This document shows, in pieces, positions 1 through 10,788 of a DNA stretch of 64,000 bases. Below the pieces are notes generated by a model. It had not been told where the DNA came from. It ran no database searches and saw only the letters and a program-made list of their open reading frames with translations. Each line of letters opens with the position of its first letter. The stretch's first letter is position 1. Both the position numbers and the translations under genes were made by a program. The stretch spans positions 1 to 64,000 of the forward strand of contig JAIDTL010000129.1 of NCBI GenBank assembly GCA_029060725.1, written 5' to 3'. Source of the DNA: Muribaculaceae bacterium. Its GTDB lineage: Bacteria; Bacteroidota; Bacteroidia; Bacteroidales; Muribaculaceae.

Positions 1-258
1 ATGGTTGCCAAGTATGCCGAGAAAAAGGCTGCCCTCAAGAAGGCTGCTCTTGCTGATGCTGACGGCAATATCGATTACGAGGCACTTACCAAGCTTCAGA
101 AGCTCCCTAAGAATGCATCCAAAGTTCGTCTTCACAATCGTTGCATGATGACCGGTCGTCCTAAGGGCTACATCCGCCAGTTCGGTATTTCTCGTATCCA
201 GTTCCGCGAAATGGCTTCTGCTGGTCTCATCCCGGGAGTCAAGAAAGCAAGCTGGTAA
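1..258 (+). CDS. rpsN: 30S ribosomal protein S14, 5' truncated by window edge
   Basis: C-terminus [40 protein letters not shown] is typical S14; next gene is rpsH. Confidence 0.95.
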   Translation: MVAKYAEKKAALKKAALADADGNIDYEALTKLQKLPKNASKVRLHNRCMMTGRPKGYIRQFGISRIQFREMASAGLIPGVKKASW

Positions 259-301
259 TCCGGCTGCAATTTTTGCGACAACTCATACGCATATTATTTA
301 G

Positions 302-328
302 AGAGTCTGCTCCCCAAGCAGACTCTTT
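302..328 (+). terminator. intrinsic-type terminator hairpin between rpsN and rpsH
   Basis: AGAGTCTGCT-cccca-AGCAGACTCT followed by TTTTC: 10 bp perfect stem. Confidence 0.7.
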
Positions 329-458
329 TCTTGTTTATGGTGCAATCGCAGTGTGCATGAGTCAAAGCCTATATATGTTTTTTGTTCGATTTGAATTCTT
401 AAATAAAGTTAAATAATCTTAAATAGACTCGTATCTCTCTATTTTACAACATTTCGCA

Positions 459-490
459 TTTGCACATTACAAGCTTTTTTACTAATTTTG
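459..490 (+). promoter_or_regulatory. Bacteroidetes-type promoter upstream of rpsH
   Basis: -33 TTTG (459-462), 20 nt spacer, -7 TAATTTTG (483-490) matches TTTG/TAnnTTTG. Confidence 0.7.
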
Positions 491-595
491 CACCGTCTTT
501 CGCGGATTGTGCTCCGGCTCAGTCCGTCGTCTGACACTGAGAGTATTAAATATTGTTCGGTATATCTGAATCAATTTAAACAAATTTCAACACAA

Positions 596-994
596 ATGAC
601 TGATCCAATTGCAGATTATTTGACAAGACTGCGCAACGCTATCCATGCGGGTCACCGCGTGGTAGAGGTGCCTTCTTCGAAAATGAAGAAAGAGATCACA
701 AAGATCCTTTTCGAACAGGGCTACATCCTGAACTACAAGTTCGTGGAAGGTCCTACTCCTTCGGGCACAATCAAGATCGCCCTCAAGTATGATCCGGTCG
801 ACAAAGTGAACGCTATCAAAGCTCTTAAGCGCGTTTCTCGTCCCGGTCTCCGTCAGTACACTGGCTACAAAGACATGCCTCGCGTACTCAACGGTCTCGG
901 TATCGCCATCATCTCCACTTCCAAGGGCGTGATGACCAACAAAGAAGCAGCCGACCTCAAAGTAGGTGGCGAAGTATTGTGCTACGTTTATTAA
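596..994 (+). CDS. rpsH: 30S ribosomal protein S8
   Basis: MTDPIADYLTRLRNAIHAGHRVVEVPSSKMKKEI; start moved from ORF-track 488 to ATG 596. Confidence 0.97.
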   Translation: MTDPIADYLTRLRNAIHAGHRVVEVPSSKMKKEITKILFEQGYILNYKFVEGPTPSGTIKIALKYDPVDKVNAIKALKRVSRPGLRQYTGYKDMPRVLNGLGIAIISTSKGVMTNKEAADLKVGGEVLCYVY

Positions 995-1012
995 TCTTTG
1001 GAGGATTTAATT

Positions 1013-1567
1013 ATGTCAAGAATAGGTAAAGCTCCCATTGAAATCCCCGCTAAGGTGGAGGTGTCTGTAAAAGACAACGTAGTGACTGTGAAAGGTCCTA
1101 AAGGAACTCTCTCACAAGAAATCAATCCCGATATTAAGGTTGAAGTAGCCGACGGTCACATCCACGTGACTCGCCCCGACGACGAACGCGAACACCGCGC
1201 TATGCACGGTCTTTACCGCGCTCTTATCCACAATATGGTCGTTGGCGTTTCTGAAGGCTACAAGAAAGAAATGGAACTCGTCGGCGTCGGCTACCGTGCC
1301 ACTGCTACAGGTCAGGTTCTCGAACTTTCTCTCGGTTATTCTCACGCTATCTTCATCAAACTCCCTCAGGAGATCAAAGTTGAGGCTAAGTCTGAGCGTA
1401 ACAAAAACCCTCTCATCATCCTTGAGTCAAGCGATAAGCAGCTCCTTGGCCAGGTATGCGCCAAGATCCGCTCGCTCCGTAAGCCTGAACCTTACAAGGG
1501 CAAGGGTATTAAGTTCGTAGGTGAAATCATCCGCCGCAAGTCCGGCAAGTCTGCCAACGCTAAATAA
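1013..1567 (+). CDS. rplF: 50S ribosomal protein L6
   Basis: MSRIGKAPIEIPAKVEV...; GGAGG-type SD just upstream of ATG 1013. Confidence 0.97.
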   Translation: MSRIGKAPIEIPAKVEVSVKDNVVTVKGPKGTLSQEINPDIKVEVADGHIHVTRPDDEREHRAMHGLYRALIHNMVVGVSEGYKKEMELVGVGYRATATGQVLELSLGYSHAIFIKLPQEIKVEAKSERNKNPLIILESSDKQLLGQVCAKIRSLRKPEPYKGKGIKFVGEIIRRKSGKSANAK

Positions 1568-1580
1568 TCCTTAGGAAGTT

Positions 1581-1922
1581 ATGGTAACTAAGAAAGACAG
1601 AAGAAATAAAATCAAAACCCGCATCCGCGGTAAAATCTCCGGTACTGCTCAGCGTCCCCGCATGAGCGTGTTCCGCTCAAATAAGGCGATATACGTCCAG
1701 GTTATCGACGACCTCGCCGGCAATACTCTCGTTGCCGCATCTTCTAAAGGCATCACTGAAGGCACTAAGACAGAGATCGCTGCCAAGGTTGGCAAGGATA
1801 TCGCTGCTAAGGCCCAGGAAAAGGGTATAACTGAAGTTGTTTTTGACCGTAACGGATATCTTTTCCACGGTCGTGTTAAATCATTGGCCGATGCAGCTCG
1901 CGAGGCCGGTCTTAAATTTTAA
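1581..1922 (+). CDS. rplR: 50S ribosomal protein L18
   Basis: [20 protein letters not shown]...[26 protein letters not shown]. Confidence 0.97.
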   Translation: MVTKKDRRNKIKTRIRGKISGTAQRPRMSVFRSNKAIYVQVIDDLAGNTLVAASSKGITEGTKTEIAAKVGKDIAAKAQEKGITEVVFDRNGYLFHGRVKSLADAAREAGLKF

Positions 1923-1931
1923 TCGTAAGTC

Positions 1932-2450
1932 ATGGCAAAGAATAATAGAGTTAAATCTACCAATGATCTCGACCTCAAAGACCGCCTGGTTGCAATCAAC
2001 CGCGTCACTAAGGTCACTAAAGGTGGTCGCGCTTTCAGCTTCGCTGCTATCGTCGTTGTTGGTAACGAAAACGGCGTAATCGGTTGGGGCCTTGGCAAAG
2101 CCAACGAAGTTCAGGCTGCTATCGCTAAAGGCGTTGAGGCTGCTAAGAAAAACCTTATCCGTGTCCCTGTACACAAAGGTACTATCCCTCACGAACAGGC
2201 TGCTAAATTCGGCGGCTCCAGAATATATCTCCGTCCTGCATCTGAAGGTACCGGTGTGAAGGCTGGTGGCGCTATGCGTGCCGTTCTCGAAAGTGTTGGT
2301 ATCACCGACGTCCTCGCTAAGTCTAAGGGCTCTTCCAACCCTCACAACCTCGTGAAGGCTACTATCGCTGCTCTCGCTGAGCTCCGTAGCCCGGCTCAGG
2401 TGGCTCAAAACCGTGGCGTCTCTGTAGAAAAAGTGTTTAACGGAAAATAA
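1932..2450 (+). CDS. rpsE: 30S ribosomal protein S5
   Basis: [31 protein letters not shown]. Confidence 0.97.
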   Translation: MAKNNRVKSTNDLDLKDRLVAINRVTKVTKGGRAFSFAAIVVVGNENGVIGWGLGKANEVQAAIAKGVEAAKKNLIRVPVHKGTIPHEQAAKFGGSRIYLRPASEGTGVKAGGAMRAVLESVGITDVLAKSKGSSNPHNLVKATIAALAELRSPAQVAQNRGVSVEKVFNGK

Positions 2451-2458
2451 TCATCCTT

Positions 2459-2638
2459 ATGGCACAGATAGCAATCAAGCAAATCAAAAGCCGCATCAAC
2501 TGCCCCGCAGTCCAGAAGCGTACTCTCGATGCACTCGGCCTCCGCAAGATGAACCATACTGTAGTTAAGGAAGATAATCCTGCTATCATGGGTATGGTGA
2601 AGGCTGTTCATCACCTCGTAGAAGTAACAAAACTCTAA
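2459..2638 (+). CDS. rpmD: 50S ribosomal protein L30 (59 aa, below ORF-track cutoff)
   Basis: [59 protein letters not shown], between rpsE and rplO. Confidence 0.95.
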   Translation: MAQIAIKQIKSRINCPAVQKRTLDALGLRKMNHTVVKEDNPAIMGMVKAVHHLVEVTKL

Positions 2639-2652
2639 ATTGTATTTTTCCA

Positions 2653-3099
2653 ATGGAACTACATAATCTTAAACCAGCACCCGGTAGCAACAAGGGTGAC
2701 AAGAGAATCGGCCGCGGTCCAGGCTCCGGTTATGGTGGCACTTCTACTCGTGGCCACAAAGGTGCTAAGTCTCGCTCAGGCTACAAACGTAAAATCGGTT
2801 TCGAAGGTGGCCAGATGCCTCTTCAGCGCCGTGTGCCTAAATTCGGTTTCCAGAACATCAACAGAGTCGAATATAAAGCTCTCAACATTGATGCCCTCGA
2901 AGCTCTGGCCACAGCTCAGAATCTCGAGAAGATTACAGTTGCCGATCTTCGCGCTGCCGGTCTCGTTCCCAAGAATGTTCTCGTGAAGATCCTTGGCAAC
3001 GGTGCCCTTACCCGCAAAATCGAGGTGGAGGCTGACGCCTTCTCCAAATCTGCTGAAGCTGCTATTACAGCTGCAGGTGGCTCTGTAATCAAAAAATAA
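2653..3099 (+). CDS. rplO: 50S ribosomal protein L15
   Basis: [37 protein letters not shown]. Confidence 0.97.
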   Translation: MELHNLKPAPGSNKGDKRIGRGPGSGYGGTSTRGHKGAKSRSGYKRKIGFEGGQMPLQRRVPKFGFQNINRVEYKALNIDALEALATAQNLEKITVADLRAAGLVPKNVLVKILGNGALTRKIEVEADAFSKSAEAAITAAGGSVIKK

Positions 3100-3110
3100 C
3101 TTTCTGTCAA

Positions 3111-4445
3111 ATGGGATTTACACAAACAATTAAAGATATCTGGAGTGTCGAAGATCTTCGCAAGAGAATCGGTATCACCCTTCTTCTTGTGATCATCTAT
3201 CGCTTCGGATGCTATGTGGTCCTTCCGGGCATCAACCCCGACGACCTTATGGCGCTTAAGAATTTCACTTCCGGCGGCCTTATGCAGCTCCTCGATATGT
3301 TCTCGGGTGGTGCATTCTCTCAGGCTTCTATTTTCGCCCTCGGTATCATGCCCTACATTACGGCTTCTATCGTAATCCAGCTTCTTGGCATGGTGCTCCC
3401 TTCTTTCCAGAAGATGCAACGTGAAGGTGAAAGCGGAAGAATGAAACTCAATCAGTACACTCGCTACCTTACTGTACTGATTCTGCTCCTTCAAGGTCCG
3501 GCTTACCTCGTCAACCTCAAATATCAGGTGCAGGCTGCAGGTGGTGTCGTAGAAATGACTGCATGGACCATGGCGTTTATGACTATCGTGCTTGCCGCTG
3601 GCTCTATGTTTATCATGTGGCTCGGTGAGCGTATCGATCAGAAAGGTGTCGGAAACGGTATTTCCTTCATCATCCTTATCGGTATCATAGCTCGTCTTCC
3701 GGAAGCTTTCTTCCAGGAATTCACTGGCCGTCTGCTTAACTCTGCAGGTGGTGGTCTCGTGCTCTTCCTTGTTGAAATCGTGATCCTTCTTGCTGTTATT
3801 GCAGGTGCTGTGCTCCTCGTCCAGGGTGTGCGCAAGGTGCCTGTGCAGTATGCTAAGAAGATCGTCGGAAACAAGCAGTATGGCGGTGTCCGTCAGTATA
3901 TCCCTCTGAAGGTGAATGCAGCCGGCGTTATGCCTATCATTTTCGCTCAGGCTATCATGTTCATTCCTATCACTCTTGCCGGTTTCTCCAACAAGCAGAC
4001 CGGCGTTTGGGGTGCCCTTACTGATATGTACGGATGGACATATAATATTATCTACTTCATTTTGATTGTGGCATTCACCTATTTCTACACTGCAATTACA
4101 GTGCGTCCCGCTCAGATGGCAGAAGATATGAAGCGCAACAACGGTTTCATCCCTGGCATCAAGCCCGGCAAACCAACTGTTGACTATCTTGACTCCATCA
4201 TGTCGAGAATCACTCTTCCGGGTTCTATTTTCCTCGGAATCGTGGCTATCATGCCTGCAATTGCGTATGTGTTCGGTATCAACCGCAGTTTCGCTTCATT
4301 CTTCGGCGGAACATCGCTTCTGATTATGGTAGGTGTTATCCTTGATACTCTGCGTATCGTAGAAGGTCACCTGCTTATGCGTCACTACGATGGTCTGATG
4401 AAGGGTACGAGAATTCAGGGTCGCGCTGGCGGTCCCGGATATTGA
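3111..4445 (+). CDS. secY: preprotein translocase subunit SecY
   Basis: Multi-TM SecY sequence (GVMPIIFAQAIM, HLLMRHYDGLMKG) in canonical position. Confidence 0.97.
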   Translation: MGFTQTIKDIWSVEDLRKRIGITLLLVIIYRFGCYVVLPGINPDDLMALKNFTSGGLMQLLDMFSGGAFSQASIFALGIMPYITASIVIQLLGMVLPSFQKMQREGESGRMKLNQYTRYLTVLILLLQGPAYLVNLKYQVQAAGGVVEMTAWTMAFMTIVLAAGSMFIMWLGERIDQKGVGNGISFIILIGIIARLPEAFFQEFTGRLLNSAGGGLVLFLVEIVILLAVIAGAVLLVQGVRKVPVQYAKKIVGNKQYGGVRQYIPLKVNAAGVMPIIFAQAIMFIPITLAGFSNKQTGVWGALTDMYGWTYNIIYFILIVAFTYFYTAITVRPAQMAEDMKRNNGFIPGIKPGKPTVDYLDSIMSRITLPGSIFLGIVAIMPAIAYVFGINRSFASFFGGTSLLIMVGVILDTLRIVEGHLLMRHYDGLMKGTRIQGRAGGPGY

Positions 4446-4475
4446 TTGCATTAATGTCTTCAATAGGAATTCAGA

Positions 4476-5258
4476 ATGATCTATATCAAAACTGAGGAAG
4501 AAATTGAAAAGGTACGTCGGGCTTCCGACCTCGTCAGCCGCACGCTTGGTGAAGTCGCTAAATGGGTAAAGCCCGGCACTACTACCGCTCGTCTCGACAC
4601 CATAGCTCGCGAGTTTATTCTCGACAATGGAGGTAAACCTGCTTGTCTTGGTTATCACGGTTTCCCCGGCACCCTCTGCATTGAGACTAATGAGACCGTG
4701 GTGCACGGCTTTCCGTCACAATATGTGCTCAAAGAAGGCGATATCGTCGGCACCGACTGCGTAGTCGAACTAGACGGATACAACGGCGATTCATGCTACA
4801 CTTTTGCCGTCGGCGATATTGATCCAAAAATCTATAAGTTCCTCGAGATCACCCGCCAGTCGCTCTACAAAGGTATTGAGGCTGCTAAGGCAGGCAAGAG
4901 GATTGGAGATATCGGCAACGCCGTGCAGTCATTCTGTGAGCATAATGGATATTCAGTGGTACGCGAAATGTGTGGCCATGGAATAGGTAAAAGCATGCAC
5001 GAGGATCCTGAGGTCCCTAACTACGGTCGTCGTGGTATCGGTCCGATTCTCAAGCCGGGCATGTGCATCTGCATAGAGCCGATGATAAATATGGGTTCTA
5101 AAAACATTGTCTTCGAAAAAGACGGTTGGCAGACTCGCACTAAAGACAGGAAACCATCTGCTCATTTTGAGCACACTATCCTCATCACCGAAGATCGCCC
5201 TGAGATTTTGACTACTTTCAAATACATCGAAGAGGCTCTCGGAGATAGACAATTCTGA
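4476..5258 (+). CDS. map: type I methionine aminopeptidase
   Basis: [40 protein letters not shown] metal/His motifs. Confidence 0.96.
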   Translation: MIYIKTEEEIEKVRRASDLVSRTLGEVAKWVKPGTTTARLDTIAREFILDNGGKPACLGYHGFPGTLCIETNETVVHGFPSQYVLKEGDIVGTDCVVELDGYNGDSCYTFAVGDIDPKIYKFLEITRQSLYKGIEAAKAGKRIGDIGNAVQSFCEHNGYSVVREMCGHGIGKSMHEDPEVPNYGRRGIGPILKPGMCICIEPMINMGSKNIVFEKDGWQTRTKDRKPSAHFEHTILITEDRPEILTTFKYIEEALGDRQF

Positions 5259-5284
5259 TTAATAATTCTATTGTATCAATATTT

Positions 5285-5503
5285 ATGGCAAAACAAGCTG
5301 CAATCGAACAAGACGGTGTGATTCTCGAAGCCCTGAGCAACGCTATGTTCAAGGTCGAACTTGAGAATGGTCACGAGATCACTGCACATATCTCAGGTAA
5401 GATGAGAATGCACTACATTAAGATTCTCCCAGGCGATAAGGTGAAAGTAGAAATGTCGCCTTACGACCTTACTAAAGGAAGAATCGCTTTCCGTTACAAA
5501 TAA
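5285..5503 (+). CDS. infA: translation initiation factor IF-1
   Basis: [53 protein letters not shown]. Confidence 0.97.
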   Translation: MAKQAAIEQDGVILEALSNAMFKVELENGHEITAHISGKMRMHYIKILPGDKVKVEMSPYDLTKGRIAFRYK

Positions 5504-5518
5504 AAACGAAACCAAGAT

Positions 5519-5635
5519 ATGAAAGTTAGAGCATCAATCAAAAAACGCACTGCCGACAGCAAGATAGTGCGTCGTAAAGGTAGATTGTACGTAATCAACA
5601 AAAAGAACCCTAAACTCAAACAGCGCCAAGGCTAA
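5519..5635 (+). CDS. rpmJ: 50S ribosomal protein L36 (38 aa, below ORF-track cutoff)
   Basis: [38 protein letters not shown] between infA and rpsM. Confidence 0.95.
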   Translation: MKVRASIKKRTADSKIVRRKGRLYVINKKNPKLKQRQG

Positions 5636-5671
5636 TTGCCCCACGCACTAACAACGTAATCACAAAATAGT

Positions 5672-6052
5672 ATGGCAGTACGTATAGTCGGCGTTGATTT
5701 GCCGCAAAACAAAAGAGGTTTTATAGCCCTCACATATATCTACGGTATCGGCCGTAGCGCAGCTAACACTATCCTCAAGAAGGCTGGTGTCGACGGTATG
5801 ATCAAGGTTCAGGACTGGACCGACGATCAGGCAGCTGCTGTCCGCGAAGTAATTCAATCTGAATATAAGGTAGAAGGTGATCTTCGCTCCGAAATTCAGC
5901 TTAATATCAAGCGCCTTATGGACATCGGTTGCTACCGTGGCATTCGTCACCGTCTTGGTCTTCCTGTTCGTGGTCAGAGCACTAAGAATAATGCTCGTAC
6001 TCGTAAAGGTCGTAAGAAAACAGTTGCTAACAAGAAGAAAGCTACTAAATAA
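5672..6052 (+). CDS. rpsM: 30S ribosomal protein S13
   Basis: [31 protein letters not shown]...[22 protein letters not shown]. Confidence 0.97.
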   Translation: MAVRIVGVDLPQNKRGFIALTYIYGIGRSAANTILKKAGVDGMIKVQDWTDDQAAAVREVIQSEYKVEGDLRSEIQLNIKRLMDIGCYRGIRHRLGLPVRGQSTKNNARTRKGRKKTVANKKKATK

Positions 6053-6061
6053 TCATAAGAT

Positions 6062-6451
6062 ATGGCAAAAAAGACAGTCGCAGCTAAGAAGAGAAACGTC
6101 AAGGTTGACGCTATGGGTCAGCTTCACGTTCACTCATCATTCAACAACATTATCGTGTGCTTAGCTAACTCTGAAGGTCAGGTGATCTCTTGGTCATCTG
6201 CCGGAAAGATGGGCTTCCGCGGTTCTAAGAAAAATACTCCATACGCTGCTCAAATGGCAGCTCAGGACTGTGCAAAAGTCGCTTACGACCTTGGCCTACG
6301 CAAAGTTAAGGCTTATGTGAAGGGTCCAGGTAACGGCCGTGAGTCTGCAATCCGTACTGTGCATGGCGCTGGTATAGAAGTAGTCGAGATCGTCGACGTT
6401 ACTCCGCTCCCGCACAACGGTTGTCGTCCTCCTAAGAGAAGAAGAGTATAA
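6062..6451 (+). CDS. rpsK: 30S ribosomal protein S11
   Basis: [44 protein letters not shown]. Confidence 0.97.
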   Translation: MAKKTVAAKKRNVKVDAMGQLHVHSSFNNIIVCLANSEGQVISWSSAGKMGFRGSKKNTPYAAQMAAQDCAKVAYDLGLRKVKAYVKGPGNGRESAIRTVHGAGIEVVEIVDVTPLPHNGCRPPKRRRV

Positions 6452-6606
6452 TTATTCCATACCTTGTCCCTGAATGCGAATGACCCTCACAGTTTTTCTT
6501 TCTCTCGAGGGGTCGCGGCTGCGCTAAGGGGAACATGCTTTGGTGTAATCACTCTCTATTTGACACTCTTTTATTAAAGTCAAAACAATCTAAGATTTTT
6601 TTCAAA

Positions 6607-7212
6607 ATGGCAAGATACACAGGCCCTAAAACTAAAATCGCTCGTAAATTCGGCGAGGCCATCTATGGTGAAGATAAAGTTCTGACAAAAAAGAATTATC
6701 CTCCAGGCCAGCACGGCAACAACCGCCGTCGCAAAACTTCCGAATACGGCACTCAGCTTAAAGAAAAGCAGAAAGCTAAATACACTTACGGCGTTCTCGA
6801 ACGTCAGTTCCGCAACCTTTTCGAGCGTGCTGCCCGCACTAAAGGTATCACCGGTGAGGTGCTCCTACAGCTGCTCGAAAGCCGTCTCGACAATGTAGTT
6901 TATCGTCTCGGTATTGCTCCTACTCGCCCTGCTGCTCGCCAGCTCGTGCTTCACAAGCACATCACTGTTAATGGAGATGTAGTTAACATCCCTTCTTATC
7001 AGGTGAAACCCGGCGATGTCGTGGCTGTACGTGAGAAAGCTAAGTCTCTTGAAGTTATTGCTGACAACCTCGCAGGATTCAATCATAGCAAATATCCTTG
7101 GATTGAATGGGATGAATCCGTAAAAGGTGGTAAATTCCTGCATCTCCCACAGCGTGAGGATATCCCCGAGAACATCAAGGAGCAACTGATCGTCGAGCTC
7201 TATTCTAAATAA
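6607..7212 (+). CDS. rpsD: 30S ribosomal protein S4
   Basis: [21 protein letters not shown]; start moved from 6535 to ATG 6607. Confidence 0.96.
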   Translation: MARYTGPKTKIARKFGEAIYGEDKVLTKKNYPPGQHGNNRRRKTSEYGTQLKEKQKAKYTYGVLERQFRNLFERAARTKGITGEVLLQLLESRLDNVVYRLGIAPTRPAARQLVLHKHITVNGDVVNIPSYQVKPGDVVAVREKAKSLEVIADNLAGFNHSKYPWIEWDESVKGGKFLHLPQREDIPENIKEQLIVELYSK

Positions 7213-7228
7213 TAAACTGTTGTAACCC

Positions 7229-8233
7229 ATGTCAATATTAGCATTTCAAAAACCCGATAAGGTCCTCATGCTTGAAGCGGATAATAAGTTCGGTAAATTC
7301 GAATTCCGTCCGCTTGAGCCCGGGTATGGCCAGACTATAGGAAACGCGCTCCGTAGAATCCTCCTCTCTTCACTCGGAGGCTTTGCTATCTGCTCCATCC
7401 GTATCGATGGTGTAGCACACGAGTTGGATTCTATCCCCGGTGTTAAGGAGGATGTCACCAACATCATCCTTAATCTCAAGCAGGTGCGCTTCAAACAGAT
7501 CACTGAAGACCACGACGAAGAGACTGGTAAGCTCCTCGTCTCGGGCACTGAGGTATTGAAAGCAGGAGACTTGGGTAAAGCTCTTTCGGGTTTTGAGGTA
7601 CTCAACCCTGAACTGGTCATCTGTCACATTGCGCCCGGCGCTTCCTTTAACTTGGAATTCTCCATCAATAAAGGTCGCGGTTGGGTCCCAGCTGATGAAA
7701 ACCGTGAAATGCTTCGTGCTCAGGGTGCTGACCCTGCTGTCATTGCTATCGACTCCATTTACACGCCTATCAAAAACGTGAAATATGCTGTTGAGAATTT
7801 CCGCGTTGAGCAGAAGACCGACTACGAGAAACTCATACTCGAAGTGACCACCGATGGCTCCATCCTTCCGAAAGATGCTCTTAAAGAGGCCGCTAAAATC
7901 CTTATCCACCACTTCATGCTCTTCAGCGACGAGAAAATTTCTCTCGAAGCTCCTGCTGATGAAGCTCCTGAGGAATTCGATGAAGAAGTTCTCAAGATGC
8001 GTCAGCTCCTCAAGAGCAAACTTGTCGATATGGATCTCAGCGTCCGTGCTCTCAACTGCTTGAAGAGCGCTGAAGTTGAAACTCTCGGAGAGCTCGTTCA
8101 GTTCCAGAAAAACGATCTGCTTAAGTTCCGCAACTTTGGTAAGAAATCGCTCACTGAGCTTGATGATCTTCTCCAGAACAACAACCTCTCGTTCGGCATG
8201 GATATTTCAAAGTATAAATTAGATAAAGAATAA
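7229..8233 (+). CDS. rpoA: DNA-directed RNA polymerase alpha subunit
   Basis: [25 protein letters not shown] and alpha[21 protein letters not shown]. Confidence 0.98.
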   Translation: MSILAFQKPDKVLMLEADNKFGKFEFRPLEPGYGQTIGNALRRILLSSLGGFAICSIRIDGVAHELDSIPGVKEDVTNIILNLKQVRFKQITEDHDEETGKLLVSGTEVLKAGDLGKALSGFEVLNPELVICHIAPGASFNLEFSINKGRGWVPADENREMLRAQGADPAVIAIDSIYTPIKNVKYAVENFRVEQKTDYEKLILEVTTDGSILPKDALKEAAKILIHHFMLFSDEKISLEAPADEAPEEFDEEVLKMRQLLKSKLVDMDLSVRALNCLKSAEVETLGELVQFQKNDLLKFRNFGKKSLTELDDLLQNNNLSFGMDISKYKLDKE

Positions 8234-8241
8234 ACACTACG

Positions 8242-8766
8242 ATGAGACATAATAAGAAATTCAACCACCTGAGCCGTAAGAAAGGACACCGCGAAGCGTT
8301 GCTCTCAAATCTTGCCATCTCTCTCATCATGCACAAGAGAATCTTTACGACTCTGGCTAAGGCTAAGGCTCTTCGAGTCTATGCCGAGCCCCTTATCACT
8401 CGCTCTAAGAAAGACGACATGAACAATCGTCGTCTCGTCTTCAGCTATCTCCAGAATAAGGAGGCTATCAAAGAACTTTTCGGCGTGGTTGCTGAAAAGG
8501 TTGGCGATCGTCCCGGTGGATACACTCGTATCCTTAAGACTGGACACCGTCTTGGTGACAATGCTGAAATGGCTATGATCGAGCTCGTTGACTTCAACGA
8601 AAACATGCTTGCTGAAAAAGCTCCTAAGGCTAAGACTCGCCGCAGCCGCCGTGGCGGTAAGAAGGCTGCTGAAGCTCCTGTTGCTGAAGCTCCCGTTGCT
8701 GAAGCTCCCGTTGCTGAAGCACCTGCTACTGAAGCTCCTGCTGCCGAAGCTCCTGCTGCTGAGTAA
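8242..8766 (+). CDS. rplQ: 50S ribosomal protein L17 with Ala/Glu/Pro-rich C-terminal repeat tail
   Basis: [34 protein letters not shown]; tail (APVAE)n. Confidence 0.97.
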   Translation: MRHNKKFNHLSRKKGHREALLSNLAISLIMHKRIFTTLAKAKALRVYAEPLITRSKKDDMNNRRLVFSYLQNKEAIKELFGVVAEKVGDRPGGYTRILKTGHRLGDNAEMAMIELVDFNENMLAEKAPKAKTRRSRRGGKKAAEAPVAEAPVAEAPVAEAPATEAPAAEAPAAE

Positions 8767-8807
8767 TCCTAAAATTATTATGGCAAGTGCCATAAAAATA
8801 TCATTCC

Positions 8808-8852
8808 CGACCCGCAGAGGCGGCATCTCCACCGATGTCTCTCTGCGGGTCG
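8808..8852 (+). terminator. inverted repeat downstream of rplQ, possible terminator
   Basis: CGACCCGCAGAG / CTCTGCGGGTCG 12 bp stem, 21 nt loop; weak T-tract. Confidence 0.4.
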
Positions 8853-8910
8853 CCCTTCATAATTAAGTGGTAATTCATAATTAGAGTGTTGAATTATATG
8901 GTCTTTTGAA

Positions 8911-9014
8911 GCTGACTTGACAGCTCGGAGAGCTGTTATCATGCAAAAACCCCAGGCTTCAGCCTGGGGTATTCAAACAAAAGTTCAGTAGCCTCGGAGA
9001 GGCGCTCTATGGTT
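8911..9014 (+). repeat. three-palindrome dispersed intergenic repeat, copy 1
   Basis: CAGCTCGGAGAGCTG + CCCCAGGCTTCAGCCTGGGG + GCCTCGGAGAGGC; same architecture as 10641, 43341 and 59343. Confidence 0.85.
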
Positions 9015-9090
9015 GATTTGTGGTATAGCACATAAAAATGATTACCCTAATTAATAATTCATAATTCATAGTTCATAATTCATAGTTATT

Positions 9091-10512
9091 TTGTACTTCT
9101 GGATTAATATCATATTACTTATAATCTACTTCGTAGTAGTTTTATCCTGCGTCGTAGTAGTAGTTTCGGAAAATAAAAATCCGATACGTGCACTTTCATG
9201 GACTCTCGCTTTGTTGTTCCTCCCGGTGATAGGGGTCATTTTCTATCTTTTCTTTGGCAGAAGCCTTAAAGGTAAAGCCATGATAAGTAAAAAAATGCGT
9301 CGTAAGCTCCTTGAGCGATCCCGTCCCAAACAAAATTCCTTCGATAATTCCAGGCTAAATGCCGATCAAATACAGAAAGTCAAGCTTGCCCACAATCTTT
9401 GCCACGCGCATCTTGACCGAAACAATTCCCTTGAAATCTTCACAAACGGCAAGTCTAAATTCGAAAGTCTAAAAAATGACATAAGAAATGCCGAAAAATT
9501 CATATTCATCCAATATTATATCTACGACGACGACCGCCTTGGAAATGAAATCCTCAATCTCCTTGCAGAAAAAGTGAGTCAAGGAGTGCGTGTAAAAGTA
9601 CTGTACGACCATGTGGGGTCTTTCTCAACTAAGAATAGCTTCTTTCGTCGAATGCGCGAATTAGGTATTGACTCACACCCATTCTTTAGAGTGACATTCC
9701 GTAAACTCGCAAACCGTATAAACTGGCGCAACCACCGTAAGATTGCAATCATCGACGGTCAAATTGGTTACATTGGAGGCATGAATATAGCCGACCGTTA
9801 TGTAGAAATATCCCCCGAAGGACGCCTGTGGCGCGACACTCATCTTCGAGTGCAAGGTCCGATTATTGAGTCAATGATGTATAGCTTCGCAATGGACTGG
9901 AATTTCCTCAGGCCGGATGAAGAAGTTAAGCCATTGGATGTCTTGAAATGCAAGGAAATGGGCGATGTTGATATGCAGCTCGTCACTTCGGGACCCTTGG
10001 ACACTTGGAATAATCTCGTATTATGCTTCCAGCAGGCCATAGCATCTTCTTGCAAAAGAATATATATTCAGACCCCATATTTCCTTCCTACAGATGCTTT
10101 GCTCAAAGCTCTCCAAGGGGCTGCCCTCTCAGGGGTGGATGTAAGAATAATGATTCCGGAAAAAACCGATTCCATTCTTCTTGGATTCGGAAGTCGCTCT
10201 TATATCTCAGACTGTCTGAAAGCCGGCGTGAAGATATATCAATACCAACCCGGTATGCTTCATGCTAAGACAATGATAGTAGACGATGATTTCGTCACTA
10301 CGGGGTCTGTCAACTTTGACTTCAGAAGCTTTGAAAACAACTTTGAGGCAAATCTGTTGATTTATTCCGAATCAGTAAATCGCCAAATGCGCGACATCTT
10401 CTTCGAAGATATCAAATTTTCCCGAAAGCTTACCCTCTCCCAATGGCGCAAGCGCCCCGCCTTCGAAAAAACGATGGAAGCCCTCGTCCGCCTCTTCTCC
10501 CCCCTCCTCTAA
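9091..10512 (+). CDS. cls: cardiolipin synthase / phospholipase D family (TTG start in ORF track)
   Basis: Two HKD motifs (NHRKIAIIDGQIGYIGG; HAKTMIVDDDFVTTGSVNFDFRSF) and N-terminal TM pair. Confidence 0.92.
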   Translation: MYFWINIILLIIYFVVVLSCVVVVVSENKNPIRALSWTLALLFLPVIGVIFYLFFGRSLKGKAMISKKMRRKLLERSRPKQNSFDNSRLNADQIQKVKLAHNLCHAHLDRNNSLEIFTNGKSKFESLKNDIRNAEKFIFIQYYIYDDDRLGNEILNLLAEKVSQGVRVKVLYDHVGSFSTKNSFFRRMRELGIDSHPFFRVTFRKLANRINWRNHRKIAIIDGQIGYIGGMNIADRYVEISPEGRLWRDTHLRVQGPIIESMMYSFAMDWNFLRPDEEVKPLDVLKCKEMGDVDMQLVTSGPLDTWNNLVLCFQQAIASSCKRIYIQTPYFLPTDALLKALQGAALSGVDVRIMIPEKTDSILLGFGSRSYISDCLKAGVKIYQYQPGMLHAKTMIVDDDFVTTGSVNFDFRSFENNFEANLLIYSESVNRQMRDIFFEDIKFSRKLTLSQWRKRPAFEKTMEALVRLFSPLL

Positions 10513-10640
10513 ATTACTATACTGACGAGTCAAGCAACGTAATCAAGCATGCTCCGCATGCGCCCCACCCAGTCATCATGGAAACCTGCAATGTAATTAT
10601 AAATTGGGCCCGCGAGCAGTCGCGAGCCCAATTCATTTTC

Positions 10641-10737
10641 CAGCTCGGAGAGCTGGCTTAATGCTAAAACCCCGGACTTCAGTCCGGGGTTTCCACGTCA
10701 AAAGCTTAGTAGCCTCGGAGAGGCGCTTTATGGTAGT
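10641..10737 (+). repeat. three-palindrome dispersed intergenic repeat, copy 2
   Basis: CAGCTCGGAGAGCTG + CCCCGGACTTCAGTCCGGGG + GCCTCGGAGAGGC. Confidence 0.85.
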
Positions 10738-10788
10738 TGAGATTTAGTACTAAGAATTGAACACTTATTCTAAATTCTAAATTCTAAA

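Noticed and set aside
1881-2408. 175-aa minus-strand ORF over rpsE
   Set aside because: Antisense shadow ORF of a conserved ribosomal gene
2916-3494. 192-aa minus-strand ORF over rplO/secY
   Set aside because: Antisense shadow ORF spanning two conserved genes
7370-7912. 180-aa minus-strand ORF over rpoA
   Set aside because: Antisense shadow ORF
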